The position numbers and the translations under genes are program-made. A stretch of 64,000 nt of DNA from Clostridia bacterium (lineage in GTDB: Bacteria; Bacillota; Clostridia; Christensenellales; CAG-138): NCBI GenBank assembly GCA_017541305.1, contig JAFXZJ010000057.1:31566-95565 (forward strand), in the 5' to 3' direction. The notes beneath the pieces were generated by a model. That model saw only the letters and a list, made by a program, of their open reading frames with translations, did no database searches and had not been told where the DNA came from. Shown one piece after another: positions 52,333 to 62,093 of the stretch (position 1 is the first letter of the stretch; every line of letters begins with the position of its first letter).

Positions 52333-53793
52333 ATGAACATGAAAAAACGGATCAAAGAAATAGCTTGTTTGCTGCTTGCATGCTTGATATTAGTCGCCTC
52401 GGGCTGTGTCAAGACGCCCGAGGGCGAAGCTGTCGCCGCCAAGACGAAGATTGACGGAATGCATGTGGGCGAGGTAAAGTCGGATGATGGGACTCCAAAA
52501 CCACAGGATCTGGGACAGCCGGAGCATATCACGGAGAGCTGGACGCAGGCACTCGGCGATTCCGACTTCGGCGGAGCGGGGACACATCAAAGGCTCGATT
52601 ACACTGTCGATATAGACGCCGACGTCATCATCCCTGCGGGCGGGATATTCCCGGTGTATGGGGTCGCCAAAGCGAAGTACATGGATGAGGATCTGTTCGA
52701 CAGGTTCGTGACGGTACTGTTCAAGGACTGCGAGGGCATAGGCTGCGCTCCCGACGGAAGAAGTTATGAGAAGGGCTGCTTCGATTCGGATGATCGACTG
52801 GTTTCCGGTCCGTGCTGCGTTAACGGAGCGAACATAGAACACGATCTCTATTTGTTACAAGGCAAGGCCGGCATTTACAGTGACGAAGACTATTCGTACA
52901 GGGAGTATTTGCTGTTTACGGCAAGTGAAAACCGCACCTTGTCCCCGAATCGCGGTGCAGGGGGAGGGGACGTGATAGGCCTGCCGGACTATGTTTTCGA
53001 TTACTACGGCGAGGGCGGCATGTATGAAGGGATAGAGGGCGTGGAGCCCGTTGAAAGGGAGCTCCGCCGCAATGAAACGAGCCCGAAGGAAGCGCTGAAG
53101 ATCGCCGAGGAGTTCCTGAGTAAGGTCGGACTTTCAGACACCCTGACCCTTGCATACTCGGGCAAATCCCGCCTCAACACCACTTTGCCTACCATGAGCT
53201 ATGAGACAATGGGCTTTGCCTTCGTGCCCAAGGTCGGCAACGCCCGCATGGCGCCGATAGATATTGACGATACCGTGAGCACCGCAAGGCTCAAATACAG
53301 GAACATGTCCGCCGGTATGGATTTCGACGCGCTGTGGCTTCCGAACGTGCTGCGCATTTACGTTTATAACGGCAGGATCTTATACCTGCATTGGACGAGC
53401 TGCACCTCGGACAACAACGACGGCGTGATCTCACGCAACGCTCCGTTAAAACCTTTCTCCGAGATTTACGAAACGTTCAAGGCAAAGCTCGACCTTGCGG
53501 GTAACGTCCCGCCGATAGGCGTAAACGAGGCTTCTCCTAACGAGCAGAAGGTCAATATCAACAGTATCGAGCTGTGCTACTACCGAGTAAAGGCCGGCAC
53601 CGGCGCGGAGGACTATGCGCTCGTCCCCGTTTGGGTGTTCATGGGCAATATCGGGTGGAAGTACGACGACCCCTCGCAGGCGCAGCTTATTGCCTCGCCT
53701 GACGGGACCGTGATACAGGGCGGCGCCGGGTACTGCATTATGATGATAAACGCCATCGACGGCAGCATCATCGACCTTACACGTGGATACTGA
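52333..53793 (+). CDS. Lipoprotein of an ABC exporter unit (DUF6034-like)
   Basis: A 486-aa lipoprotein (LVASGC, Cys about residue 25). The mature part has no motif I can tie to a reaction; its size and place before two permeases recall DUF6034 proteins of Clostridia, a low-certainty match. CGGAGGAG precedes the ATG. It overlaps the first permease by one base, so it belongs to the operon. Confidence 0.7.
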   Translation: MNMKKRIKEIACLLLACLILVASGCVKTPEGEAVAAKTKIDGMHVGEVKSDDGTPKPQDLGQPEHITESWTQALGDSDFGGAGTHQRLDYTVDIDADVIIPAGGIFPVYGVAKAKYMDEDLFDRFVTVLFKDCEGIGCAPDGRSYEKGCFDSDDRLVSGPCCVNGANIEHDLYLLQGKAGIYSDEDYSYREYLLFTASENRTLSPNRGAGGGDVIGLPDYVFDYYGEGGMYEGIEGVEPVERELRRNETSPKEALKIAEEFLSKVGLSDTLTLAYSGKSRLNTTLPTMSYETMGFAFVPKVGNARMAPIDIDDTVSTARLKYRNMSAGMDFDALWLPNVLRIYVYNGRILYLHWTSCTSDNNDGVISRNAPLKPFSEIYETFKAKLDLAGNVPPIGVNEASPNEQKVNINSIELCYYRVKAGTGAEDYALVPVWVFMGNIGWKYDDPSQAQLIASPDGTVIQGGAGYCIMMINAIDGSIIDLTRGY

Positions 53794-54596
53794 TGAAGGA
53801 ACGATACGTTATGAGATTCCTGCGAACGTTCAAAAACGAGCTTGCCCGCGCAGTACTGTCCCCGCGCTTTGCCGCGGCGGTCGTTATTATCCTCGCGGGG
53901 CTGATCTTCGGAGGCATTAAGGAGCTCATAGAGTTTTTGAAGACCCTCCCGAATACGGAGCCCGGCTCTTTAAGATTCGGCATGGAGCACATGTTTTTCT
54001 CCATTGCGGTCAATTCAGACGCGGCACATTTTGTGCTTCCGATCGCTGCGGCGCTGCCCTGCTCCGCGCTTTTCATAGACGACCTGACCTCGGGCTTTAT
54101 AAAGACCTACGTGTCGAAAACCGGGCGTGCGGCATATATCGCCTTGCGTGGAGCCGTCTCCCTGCTCGTTCCCGCGCTTGCCGCCGCGCTTGGGATGACG
54201 CTGTTTTATACAGCACTGTATCTTATTATTTCTCCCTATTGTGCACATGCAGACAGCGGCTTCTCCATGGGCGAACATGTTTTGAGCATCCTGCATGTCG
54301 TTGGTCTGTATTCCGCAGGTGCGGCGCTGTGGTCGGAGGTGGGACTCTTGATTGCAGGCGCGACCGTCAACAGGTTCTCCGCAGTCACCTCGCCGTTCAT
54401 ACTCTTTTACCTCATGGAGATCGCGTTCACACGGTACTTCCCAACGGCTATGCGGCTCGTGCCATCGATGTATTTGAGCACTGATTCGCTGTTTGAGAGC
54501 CCAATGACGCCGATCCTTATTAGTCTTGCGTTGGCCTGCGTGCTTATAGCGGCCTTCAGCGCGGCGGCATATACAAGAATAAGGAGACAGATATGA
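53793..54596 (+). CDS. ABC transporter permease 1
   Basis: A 267-aa membrane protein with about six hydrophobic segments and a basic N-terminus, typical of ABC-2-type permeases. It overlaps the next permease (ATGA). Together they should form the membrane part of an exporter with the ATPase at 55494. Confidence 0.82.
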   Translation: MKERYVMRFLRTFKNELARAVLSPRFAAAVVIILAGLIFGGIKELIEFLKTLPNTEPGSLRFGMEHMFFSIAVNSDAAHFVLPIAAALPCSALFIDDLTSGFIKTYVSKTGRAAYIALRGAVSLLVPALAAALGMTLFYTALYLIISPYCAHADSGFSMGEHVLSILHVVGLYSAGAALWSEVGLLIAGATVNRFSAVTSPFILFYLMEIAFTRYFPTAMRLVPSMYLSTDSLFESPMTPILISLALACVLIAAFSAAAYTRIRRQI

Positions 54597-55492
54597 GAAC
54601 AGCAAAAGTATTTACTGCCGCAGGCTACAACTTCCGCCGCTGGCGCGGGAACCTGCGTGTGATATTCACGTTCCTGCTGATGATCGTACTCTGCTTCTTT
54701 CTTTCCGGCAAAGTGACGGGCTTTGCGGAAAGGAACGGGACCGTGATGCAGCTCGCGGAGCCTTTCATCTGGACCTTCGACGATTCCAACGCCATAATGC
54801 TTGCTTCAATGCTGCTCATATTGATGCTCGGTGACATGCCCTTTCTTGAGGCGGACACGCCATATTTCCTTTCGAGGATGAGCCGAAGGCAATGGCTCAC
54901 CGGGCAGGTAGTCTATATCGCGGCCTGTGCGCTGATCTACTGCACAGCCGTGCTTGCGGTGACCTCGCTCCTTTGCATGCGAACGAGCTTTGTCGGCAAC
55001 AAATGGTCGGAAACCGCCGCGATGCTCGGCTTTTCCGGCGCGGGCGATGCAATCGCCGTTCCCGCGTTCGTGCGCACCATGGAGACGACCACCCCGTATG
55101 CCTGCATGGCGGTGATATTCGCGCTGATGACCTCATATACGCTGGTGCTCGTGATGCTGATGATGTTCATGAGCATAAGGTTTGGCAAGTCGGCTTCGGT
55201 CGTATCGGCGTTCGGGCTTTCGCTGTACGGGTATCTGATGAACCCGCAGCTTGTCAAGACCGTTTTCAATATCCCCGAATCGCGGATGTATCGAGCCAAT
55301 CTAATATTCGGCTGGCTTTCACCGCTGAATCACGCATCCTACCATATGCACAACTTCGGGTATGATAAGATGCCCGCGATATGGCAGTCGATATTGATAA
55401 TGCTTGGGCTTTGCGTGCTTTTATACTTGGGCTCGCTGCGGGCGATAAAACGATACAACTTCAATTTCTCGAAAGGAACAGGCAGGTTTTGA
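54593..55492 (+). CDS. ABC transporter permease 2
   Basis: A 299-aa protein with about six hydrophobic segments (e.g. FTFLLMIVLCFFLSG near residue 25 and ILIMLGLCVLLYLGSL at the end). It sits one base before the ATPase gene. Substrate cannot be deduced. Confidence 0.8.
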   Translation: MRTAKVFTAAGYNFRRWRGNLRVIFTFLLMIVLCFFLSGKVTGFAERNGTVMQLAEPFIWTFDDSNAIMLASMLLILMLGDMPFLEADTPYFLSRMSRRQWLTGQVVYIAACALIYCTAVLAVTSLLCMRTSFVGNKWSETAAMLGFSGAGDAIAVPAFVRTMETTTPYACMAVIFALMTSYTLVLVMLMMFMSIRFGKSASVVSAFGLSLYGYLMNPQLVKTVFNIPESRMYRANLIFGWLSPLNHASYHMHNFGYDKMPAIWQSILIMLGLCVLLYLGSLRAIKRYNFNFSKGTGRF

Positions 55493-55493
55493 T

Positions 55494-56138
55494 ATGGAAA
55501 ACGCTATAGAAATAAAGGATCTGAAAATGACCTTCGGCAAGGACGAGGTGCTGAAAGGCATAACCCACAGCTTCGAAAAAGGCAAAGTCCACGGCATTGT
55601 CGGCAACAACGGCTCCGGCAAGACCGTAATGATGAAATGTATCTGCGGTTTTTTGAAGCCCACCTCCGGCACGGTAAAGGTAAATGGAAAACTCATAGGC
55701 AGGCAGGAGGATTTCCCGAAAAGCCTCGGTTTGATTATTGAGGCTCCGGGCTTTCTTCCCCATCTATCCGGCTTCCGAAACCTCTCGATACTTGCGTCCG
55801 TCAATAAAAAGATCAACAAACAGCGAATCAAGGACACCATCCGCCTCGTCGGGCTCGATCCCGATATGAAAAAGCCCGTGGGCAAATACTCCCTCGGCAT
55901 GCGCCAGCGTCTCGGGATCGCGCAGGCCATCATGGAGGATCCCGAGCTTCTCATACTCGATGAGCCCATGAACGGGCTTGACAAAAACGGAGTTCAGGAG
56001 ATGCGCGAGCTGCTAAAGGGACTTGTCGGAAAAGGTAAAACGATAATCCTCTCCTCGCATAATCCGGCGGATATAGACGCCCTCTGCGATACTGTCTGCG
56101 AGATGGACGGGGGCGTGTTATCAGTCGCCAAGGAATAA
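55494..56138 (+). CDS. ABC transporter ATP-binding protein
   Basis: A 214-aa ATPase with Walker A GNNGSGKT (about residue 38), signature YSLGMRQRLGIAQA, Walker B LLILDEPMNGLD and the H-loop ILSSHNP. It powers the two permeases upstream. No antibiotic or peptide gene is nearby, so the export role is open. Confidence 0.95.
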   Translation: MENAIEIKDLKMTFGKDEVLKGITHSFEKGKVHGIVGNNGSGKTVMMKCICGFLKPTSGTVKVNGKLIGRQEDFPKSLGLIIEAPGFLPHLSGFRNLSILASVNKKINKQRIKDTIRLVGLDPDMKKPVGKYSLGMRQRLGIAQAIMEDPELLILDEPMNGLDKNGVQEMRELLKGLVGKGKTIILSSHNPADIDALCDTVCEMDGGVLSVAKE

Positions 56139-56213
56139 TATATTTATCGACGCTGTCATATTCTGAATGATTTTGCCGTTTTCATGCGTTATCCTAATAT
56201 AAGAGGTAATGCA

Positions 56214-56786
56214 ATGAAAGCGGAAACCGGCTGCGATCGCGAACAGCTCAAGAGGGATGCGGCGACAGAGCGCTGCATATTAAGGCTCAAAAACGGCGAA
56301 ATCGATGCGCTTGACGAGCTTTATTCCCTTGCGTCCTCTTCTGTCTACAGCTATGCGCTTTCCGTGCTCGGGAGCCGCCATGACGCCGAGGACGCACTTC
56401 ATGACTGCATTGTAAAGATATATGCTTCGGCAAAAAGCTACAAGCCTCAGGGCAAGCCTTTTGCTTGGATCATCCGTATCGCAAAGAACATCTGCATTGA
56501 CCGAATGCGGCTTTGCAAAAAGGAAGCGGTTTCAAGCCTTGATGATGAAGCGGATTCCCTCCCCGTCGATCCGATAGCAGACGCAGAGGACAGGCTTATG
56601 ATACAAAGCTTCCTGTCCGCGCTTTCACCGGAAGAGCGGCAAATAGTATCTCTTTATCTCATCTCGGGATTTACCTTCCGTGAAATCGCAAAGGCGCTTG
56701 GTCGGCCTGCCCCTACGGTAATGACAAAATACCGACGAGCGTTGATAAAGCTAAGGAAAGAATATGAAGGAAAGGAGCTGCGGTAA
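56214..56786 (+). CDS. ECF-type RNA polymerase sigma factor, second
   Basis: A 190-aa sigma factor with region 2 (SRHDAEDALHDCIVKIYASAKS) and region 4 (SGFTFREIAKALGRPAPTVMTKYRRALIKL). The ATG at 56214 has AGAGG upstream; an earlier in-frame ATG ten codons before lacks one. It is followed at once by an RsgI-like protein, its likely control partner. Confidence 0.92.
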   Translation: MKAETGCDREQLKRDAATERCILRLKNGEIDALDELYSLASSSVYSYALSVLGSRHDAEDALHDCIVKIYASAKSYKPQGKPFAWIIRIAKNICIDRMRLCKKEAVSSLDDEADSLPVDPIADAEDRLMIQSFLSALSPEERQIVSLYLISGFTFREIAKALGRPAPTVMTKYRRALIKLRKEYEGKELR

Positions 56787-57878
56787 ATGAGGATGACGGA
56801 AAAAGAGCTTGAAAACAGGCTCAAAAAAGCTATGGAAAACACAACTCCCGACGTGCTGGGCAGGGCGAAAAGCTCCTGCCGTAATTTGTCCGTCGCTCCC
56901 GGAAAGACTTTGAACGCAAAGCGCGCATGGCGTTATATCGCCGCTGCGGCCGCAGCCGTGTTCCTGCTTGTGATCGGCACGATAATAGGAACTTTTATCA
57001 ACAAGGCGCCGGATAACAAGGTTTTTGCCACTGTCTCCATCGACGTGAACCCGAGCCTTGAGATAAAGATCAATAAAGAGGAAAAGGTGCTCAGCGTCAT
57101 CCCGCTGAATGACGACGCGAAAAAGGTCATAGGCGATATGGATTTTAATGGCGCAAGTATGGAGCTAACTATCAATGCCCTGATAGGCTCGATGTATCGT
57201 CTCGGGTATCTCAATGACGAACACGGAACGGTGCTCGTCAGCCTTGACAGCGACGACGCTGCAAAAGCGGCATATCTGCTCGATCAGCTGACTGCGCAGA
57301 TCTCCTCGCTCACGGAAGCCAACAACGGAAAGGTGATCGCCAATACATACGAAAGCACAGCTGACCTAAGGATGATCGCCAAAAAGTATAATGTCCCGGA
57401 AAGCAAAGCCTCGCTTATCGCAAGGTTGCTGGCGGCAGACCCCTCGTGGGCGGATATGCGCTTAGGGCTTTTCAGCATAGAAACTCTCACCCGGCTTATC
57501 GCTTCCGCCGAGGCGGGGACGCTCGTATCGTCCGAATTCGATGCACCGGTCGAAGGGGAACTCACCATGGAAGAGGCATTTATTCAAGCGCTCGCGTTAG
57601 CAGGCGTGTATGATGAAACGCCTTATCTCGACTGCCGGTTTGAATACGACGTAACAGGCTGGCTGGTTTACTCTGCCGAAGCCGCATTACCCGAAGCCCC
57701 GATTGCACGGATAAAGACCGCAGTTGAAGACGGTAGGCTAACCTATTATATCCAGTTCAGCACGTATGATTGCGATTTTTTGATTGAAATGCCGGCAGAC
57801 CGCATCAGCGGCTCGTCTGTTGCCTCATCGGACCCACGCACCGGGAATAATCCCATACCAGCAGGTGATGCGAAATGA
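56787..57878 (+). CDS. RsgI-like anti-sigma protein
   Basis: A 363-aa membrane protein with a cytoplasmic N-terminus, one helix at about residues 50-70, then the RsgI segment SIDVNPSLEIKINKEEKVL and a longer outer domain. In RsgI the N-terminal part binds the sigma factor. The C-terminal region, about residues 255-345, has a PepSY-like beta pattern. It follows the sigma gene with no gap. Which signal it senses is unknown. Confidence 0.8.
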   Translation: MRMTEKELENRLKKAMENTTPDVLGRAKSSCRNLSVAPGKTLNAKRAWRYIAAAAAAVFLLVIGTIIGTFINKAPDNKVFATVSIDVNPSLEIKINKEEKVLSVIPLNDDAKKVIGDMDFNGASMELTINALIGSMYRLGYLNDEHGTVLVSLDSDDAAKAAYLLDQLTAQISSLTEANNGKVIANTYESTADLRMIAKKYNVPESKASLIARLLAADPSWADMRLGLFSIETLTRLIASAEAGTLVSSEFDAPVEGELTMEEAFIQALALAGVYDETPYLDCRFEYDVTGWLVYSAEAALPEAPIARIKTAVEDGRLTYYIQFSTYDCDFLIEMPADRISGSSVASSDPRTGNNPIPAGDAK

Positions 57879-58154
57879 TTATCCGTTATTGCCGTCATCA
57901 ACGCCATTGCCATAGCCGTGAGCGTGACAAGACGCGCGAGGATGTAATAGCCATTATACGCTCATCTGCACTCTGGCTTTAGTTGATTTTGAACCATTAT
58001 GGTGGGCTTTATGCTTAAGCATAAAGCCCACCATAATGTTAAAGGCAACCTCATATGAATGCATAATACTAAATGTTCAGGAACATTCCCTTTCAATCTC
58101 TGTGTTCAGGCAAAACCATGTTTTTACTGTAGAAGATTTGTGATTAATGGAACT
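57879..58154. other. Intergenic junction before the mobile-element region
   Basis: Between convergent genes; the one clear element is the 22-bp-armed palindrome at 57995-58038. No att-like repeat could be paired within the window. Confidence 0.6.
57995..58038. repeat. Perfect 44-bp palindrome
   Basis: Arms of 22 bases meet without a loop at CTT/AAG. It is between convergent genes, so it may act as a terminator in both directions, though no long T-run follows. Confidence 0.85.
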
Positions 58155-59012
58155 TCAAGCCTTAGGTGTTTTTATCATCATCCTCACCCTGCACACATGC
58201 CCCTGAGATTCCCGGACGAGTATCGTTTCGGGGATCTTTTTTAGGTACAGCTTGCTGAACTTCGTGTTGCCGTAGTAGGCTTCGAAATTGGCTACGGGAA
58301 GGACGACCCAATCGGTATCGTCGCGTCGGTTGGCAAGATAGAATGCGGCAATGTCCTTTAGAACGTTGATCGGCACGTCATCCGGGCAGAGGATGGAAAG
58401 CATATCGGAAACGTACTGCGGCAATTCGTATTCCTCCATACGCAGCGGTCCTGCCTCAAGCGCATCGGCGAGGATATCGTCAAAGCGAAGCTTCCATGCT
58501 CCTTTTGTGTTGATCGCGAACAATGGCACCTGCAGTCCGCGGACATCCTTCTGCCATTCCTTTGTAAACCCTCTGCGCATGCCCTCGCACTGTTTCACGA
58601 TGGAATCGTGTACGACGCCGGTGTTCTTCTTCACAAAATCCATGACCTTTTTTGCGTGACGGTAATACCAACCGCTGCCATTCTTATCCACAAGCTCCGG
58701 AAAGTCAGCGGACAGTTCCCGAAAGTCCACCGGCGGAACGGAGCTTTTACTTTTATCAGGTACACTGCACCATGCCTTCAGAGCGTTCAGGGCATAGTCA
58801 AGCCTGTCGCGCGGATCGCCCGGGAGAAGGCTCCCGTCCTTGGCATGGAAAAGGTACCCCCGGGCGATTATCGTAAGGATACGCTTGAAACCGACGAAAT
58901 CACACATCATTTCGATCGTGAATCTGCCGAGGAAAGTCCGATCCTTTTTCCCGGACGACCTATAGACCGGCTTACCGGTATATGCTTTGAATTCCTTCCA
59001 CTCGTTCGTCAT
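58155..59012 (-). CDS. Unrecognised partner of the polymerase
   Basis: A 285-aa, charged, mostly helical protein with no signal peptide and no motif I recognise. Notable segments are GYLFHAKDGSLLPGDPRD (about residues 48-65) and WKLRFDDILADALE. Its start overlaps the polymerase stop (ATGA), so the two are cotranslated. An accessory, DNA/RNA-binding or specificity role for the polymerase is the simplest guess; a replication-initiation role is another. Confidence 0.85.
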   Translation of the reverse strand: MTNEWKEFKAYTGKPVYRSSGKKDRTFLGRFTIEMMCDFVGFKRILTIIARGYLFHAKDGSLLPGDPRDRLDYALNALKAWCSVPDKSKSSVPPVDFRELSADFPELVDKNGSGWYYRHAKKVMDFVKKNTGVVHDSIVKQCEGMRRGFTKEWQKDVRGLQVPLFAINTKGAWKLRFDDILADALEAGPLRMEEYELPQYVSDMLSILCPDDVPINVLKDIAAFYLANRRDDTDWVVLPVANFEAYYGNTKFSKLYLKKIPETILVRESQGHVCRVRMMIKTPKA

Positions 59013-62000
59013 TTCTTTTTCCTCCCGCGTTTCTCGGGAACGGGCTCCGATATGTTTCTCATTACCGCTAAAGGAAGCACCTTCAATGCAAACTCCCTTT
59101 CGCCCAGAGCCTCGGCACATTTGAGGACCTCGTTTTGGTCAAGCCGCTCCGCGTCTCTATACGGCGGATCTATGAGGTTTATGCAGTTCAGGGTTATCCT
59201 CTCTTCATAATTGCCGTAAAGTTTGACTCCGGCAAGCATGCTCTTTATATCGCTGCCGTCGCCCTTGCGGATAATGTGTTTTGCAATATCGTTTTTACGG
59301 TGCATGTCATCCACGTCACAGATCAGATCTCCTAGCACCCTGTAACCGCTGCAGCTGAAATCACAGAACAGCTCGGCCTTCCGGAGGAGCGCATGTATGT
59401 TAAAGTCGTAAAGCGCAGGCTCTCTTTCTTCCTTCGGGAGCAGATGCCATTTCATTTCGGAAAGCTTCGCCCTCGCTTTTCGCACCGTGATCGGAGCGGT
59501 ATTATCGAAGAGCGCATACAGCTCGTCTACACTGTGTTCGTTCTCCTGCCCGCGTGCATACAGTATTTGCTCGATATCGGACCTGCGCCCCCTGTCTTTG
59601 GGGAGATGCTTTATGTAGCGCATCCTGCTCAGCGCTTCGCTATATGCCGATATGATAGCCTCGGTTCGCTCCATGGTGTGAGGATCGACGGTATCCCTCC
59701 AATTCGGATCCTTTGCGAAAACGAAAAGCTTATCCGCAGGAGCGGGTTTGGTCTCGTGCTTTGGCGTTCCCTTTTCGAGCATATACGCGTAGTACGGCAG
59801 ACGCTCAAGATCGGAACTGACCTTATCCCATTTCACGGAACCGATATAGTTCTTGATGCGCTCAAGCGTTGTGGCCTCATACCATTTACGATCCTCGGCG
59901 TCGTCAACGATGTTTTTGTATCGGAGGAAAAGACTTTTCTTTCCCTTGCGATTTTCGAGGTATTCGGAAAGATCCGGCTTAATGCCGCTCTTGGCGGAGT
60001 CGATCTCAAGCCCGGTCAGTATCGCCAGCACTTCCGTGTCCATGCGTGCAAATTCACGCTCTTCGCTGTCGCTGTTCTCGTCATATGCGACGATGCCCCT
60101 TCGCAGCGCGGCGTTGCTTATCTGCCCTACGCGGGAAGAGAAGGTGCTTCTGACGCACTCGAGCCTTGCCTGCCAGTCGTTAGCGTCGGAAATAAGCGGC
60201 TCTGCGGCGGGTATCTTTAACACGGGCAGTGAGCCGGTGGCCTCATAGCCGTGGAATACGCAGCCGTTGACTATTGGATCGGCTATCGTCTTTATCATAT
60301 CGCCGTCGTAATCCGCTCCGCCTAAGCGTTCCGGAATGAGCGAACGTGAATCTACCATCAGCACATACGACAGATGCGACAGGTATTTCTTCCGAAGCTT
60401 GCCGACGTTCGCCGGCGGCACGGCAAGCGCTTCTTCATTCCTTGCGATATGCGGGCTCCTAAGGAGCGTATAGATATCCTGCTCATTATACCCGGGAAGG
60501 GGTGCGTACATCTCGTTTCCCTGCAAAAACTCCTTTTCCAGCAGGCTATAGGCTTTGCCTTCCCCGACAGAGCCTTTAACGATATAGCCCAGGAGCCGCA
60601 TGAGATCGTCGGAAAGATAGCGGTTGTCCCCTGCGACGAGAAGCTTGCCCAGAGCGTAAGCGTTGCGGATGCTTTCGGCCTTTTTCTCGAACTCCTTTGC
60701 GAGGATCGGTTCTTCGAGCAGGAGCGGGTTCTTTATCGCCGCCTGCAGGAGCGTTTTCCGCCTTTGTGACGGCGCTCCTTCGGTATCCTCCAATTCATCG
60801 ATACAATGCTTTCTGCGGAAATCGGGATCGGCGATATAGGACCAATACCTTTCCTCGGTGGTCTTGGTGAGCCACTGCCTTTCGTCGTTCGCGGGCGAGC
60901 TTTCCCAGCCTGAAGGAAGATCGGCCGGTCGGAACAGCTCGCGGTCTATCGCAAGCGTGTTCAGGAACTGATAATTCAGCTCGGTCGTATCCTGCGCGCT
61001 GCTTTTATCCATGCCGGATACATACAGCCCGTGTCCGTACTTTCCGCATCTGTCAAGATACTCGCTCCATGAGAGCCCATTCTCCGTCATCCATTCGAAG
61101 CCCTTGAACATGCTCTTCGTTATTATCAGATCGACCTTGCGCACGTCATGCTCTTTTCCCCAGATATCCCGAATGACGTGGACCTTCAATTCGGCAAACA
61201 GCTTTTTGATATCCACCTCATTCACGACGCCCTTGATGTATGGCAGACGTATCTGAAATGAATGATGCTCGCCGCCATCTGAAAGCAAGGATGCAAACTC
61301 TTTTGAAACGATACCCTCGCCGTCGAATTCGAGCACTTCGATATCGGCGGTCTTTTCAACGCGGCTGTATTTGCGGACCGGAGCATCCGTTCCGTCATCC
61401 TCAACGGTGATGATATCCGCACCCCTGACTATGCTCTTCGGATTGTCGATCACTATGATGCTGTCATCCGAAAGACTGCTGCAGTCAAGACAGCGGAAGC
61501 CGTTCGTGAACATGAGACCGTTGTACGCATACAGCTTCGAAAGCTGGCACTTGCCAATGGTCATGCCCAGCATCATCCGTTTGCGGAGCGGTTCGTACAC
61601 TTCCTCGCGTACGAACGCAAGCACGTTATTACGGCTCATGCTTGCCGACCGTTCGAAAGCAACGTATCTGCAGGAACCGTGACGCTTGTATATCTCTATG
61701 CCTTCCTCGCAGAACATGTGAGAGGCGATCTCCTGCTGTTCCTTTACTCTTCCAACGGGCTTCCGGTCGAATATGCCTGAGAAATCTATATAGATAAACG
61801 TCTCGGAAAGGCAGTCTTCACCAAAGGGCATATCTATCCCAAGCTCCTGCAGTACCGCCTTTGCCTGATAAAACATCGGGCAGTCATCCTGATATGTTTT
61901 CTCTACAAGGTATTCGCTCGAATCGTCATACGGATCGAATTCGAATCTATACCCCTCGCCTTTCTTTCGGGCAGCGTTGATTATGTTCCTTGCAGGTATC

Positions 62001-62041
62001 TGGAATATTCTGAATCTTTCGAGCTTCACGGTCTTCTCCAT
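59009..62041 (-). CDS. Single-chain RNA polymerase of the QDE-1/YonO superfamily
   Basis: A 1010-aa protein. It shows, in order, FDGEGIVS (residues 239-246), FQIR...KG (262-271), the RSPHI segment (528-532) and GGADYDGDMI (574-583). These correspond to the DG-x-G-x-x-S, QIR-x-GG-x-KG, RNP and DbDGD motifs of eukaryotic RNA-dependent RNA polymerases and their phage relative YonO; the DYDGD Asp residues would bind catalytic Mg2+. It has no signal or membrane helix. Promoter TTGCTT-17-TATGAT leaves a leader of only about 10 bases. It could copy RNA or transcribe DNA; the known YonO is DNA-dependent. It lies with ParM- and MobC-like genes. Confidence 0.85.
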   Translation of the reverse strand: MEKTVKLERFRIFQIPARNIINAARKKGEGYRFEFDPYDDSSEYLVEKTYQDDCPMFYQAKAVLQELGIDMPFGEDCLSETFIYIDFSGIFDRKPVGRVKEQQEIASHMFCEEGIEIYKRHGSCRYVAFERSASMSRNNVLAFVREEVYEPLRKRMMLGMTIGKCQLSKLYAYNGLMFTNGFRCLDCSSLSDDSIIVIDNPKSIVRGADIITVEDDGTDAPVRKYSRVEKTADIEVLEFDGEGIVSKEFASLLSDGGEHHSFQIRLPYIKGVVNEVDIKKLFAELKVHVIRDIWGKEHDVRKVDLIITKSMFKGFEWMTENGLSWSEYLDRCGKYGHGLYVSGMDKSSAQDTTELNYQFLNTLAIDRELFRPADLPSGWESSPANDERQWLTKTTEERYWSYIADPDFRRKHCIDELEDTEGAPSQRRKTLLQAAIKNPLLLEEPILAKEFEKKAESIRNAYALGKLLVAGDNRYLSDDLMRLLGYIVKGSVGEGKAYSLLEKEFLQGNEMYAPLPGYNEQDIYTLLRSPHIARNEEALAVPPANVGKLRKKYLSHLSYVLMVDSRSLIPERLGGADYDGDMIKTIADPIVNGCVFHGYEATGSLPVLKIPAAEPLISDANDWQARLECVRSTFSSRVGQISNAALRRGIVAYDENSDSEEREFARMDTEVLAILTGLEIDSAKSGIKPDLSEYLENRKGKKSLFLRYKNIVDDAEDRKWYEATTLERIKNYIGSVKWDKVSSDLERLPYYAYMLEKGTPKHETKPAPADKLFVFAKDPNWRDTVDPHTMERTEAIISAYSEALSRMRYIKHLPKDRGRRSDIEQILYARGQENEHSVDELYALFDNTAPITVRKARAKLSEMKWHLLPKEEREPALYDFNIHALLRKAELFCDFSCSGYRVLGDLICDVDDMHRKNDIAKHIIRKGDGSDIKSMLAGVKLYGNYEERITLNCINLIDPPYRDAERLDQNEVLKCAEALGEREFALKVLPLAVMRNISEPVPEKRGRKKK

Positions 62042-62058
62042 CGTTCGGTTTTCGAATA

Positions 62059-62087
62059 ATCATACCACTTTCCGGCTTCAGAAGCAA
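62059..62087 (-). promoter_or_regulatory. Candidate promoter of the polymerase gene
   Basis: Minus-strand TTGCTT, 17 bases, TATGAT, 18 bases before the ATG. No ribosome binding site is seen in the short leader. Confidence 0.55.
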
Positions 62088-62093
62088 CTGTTT

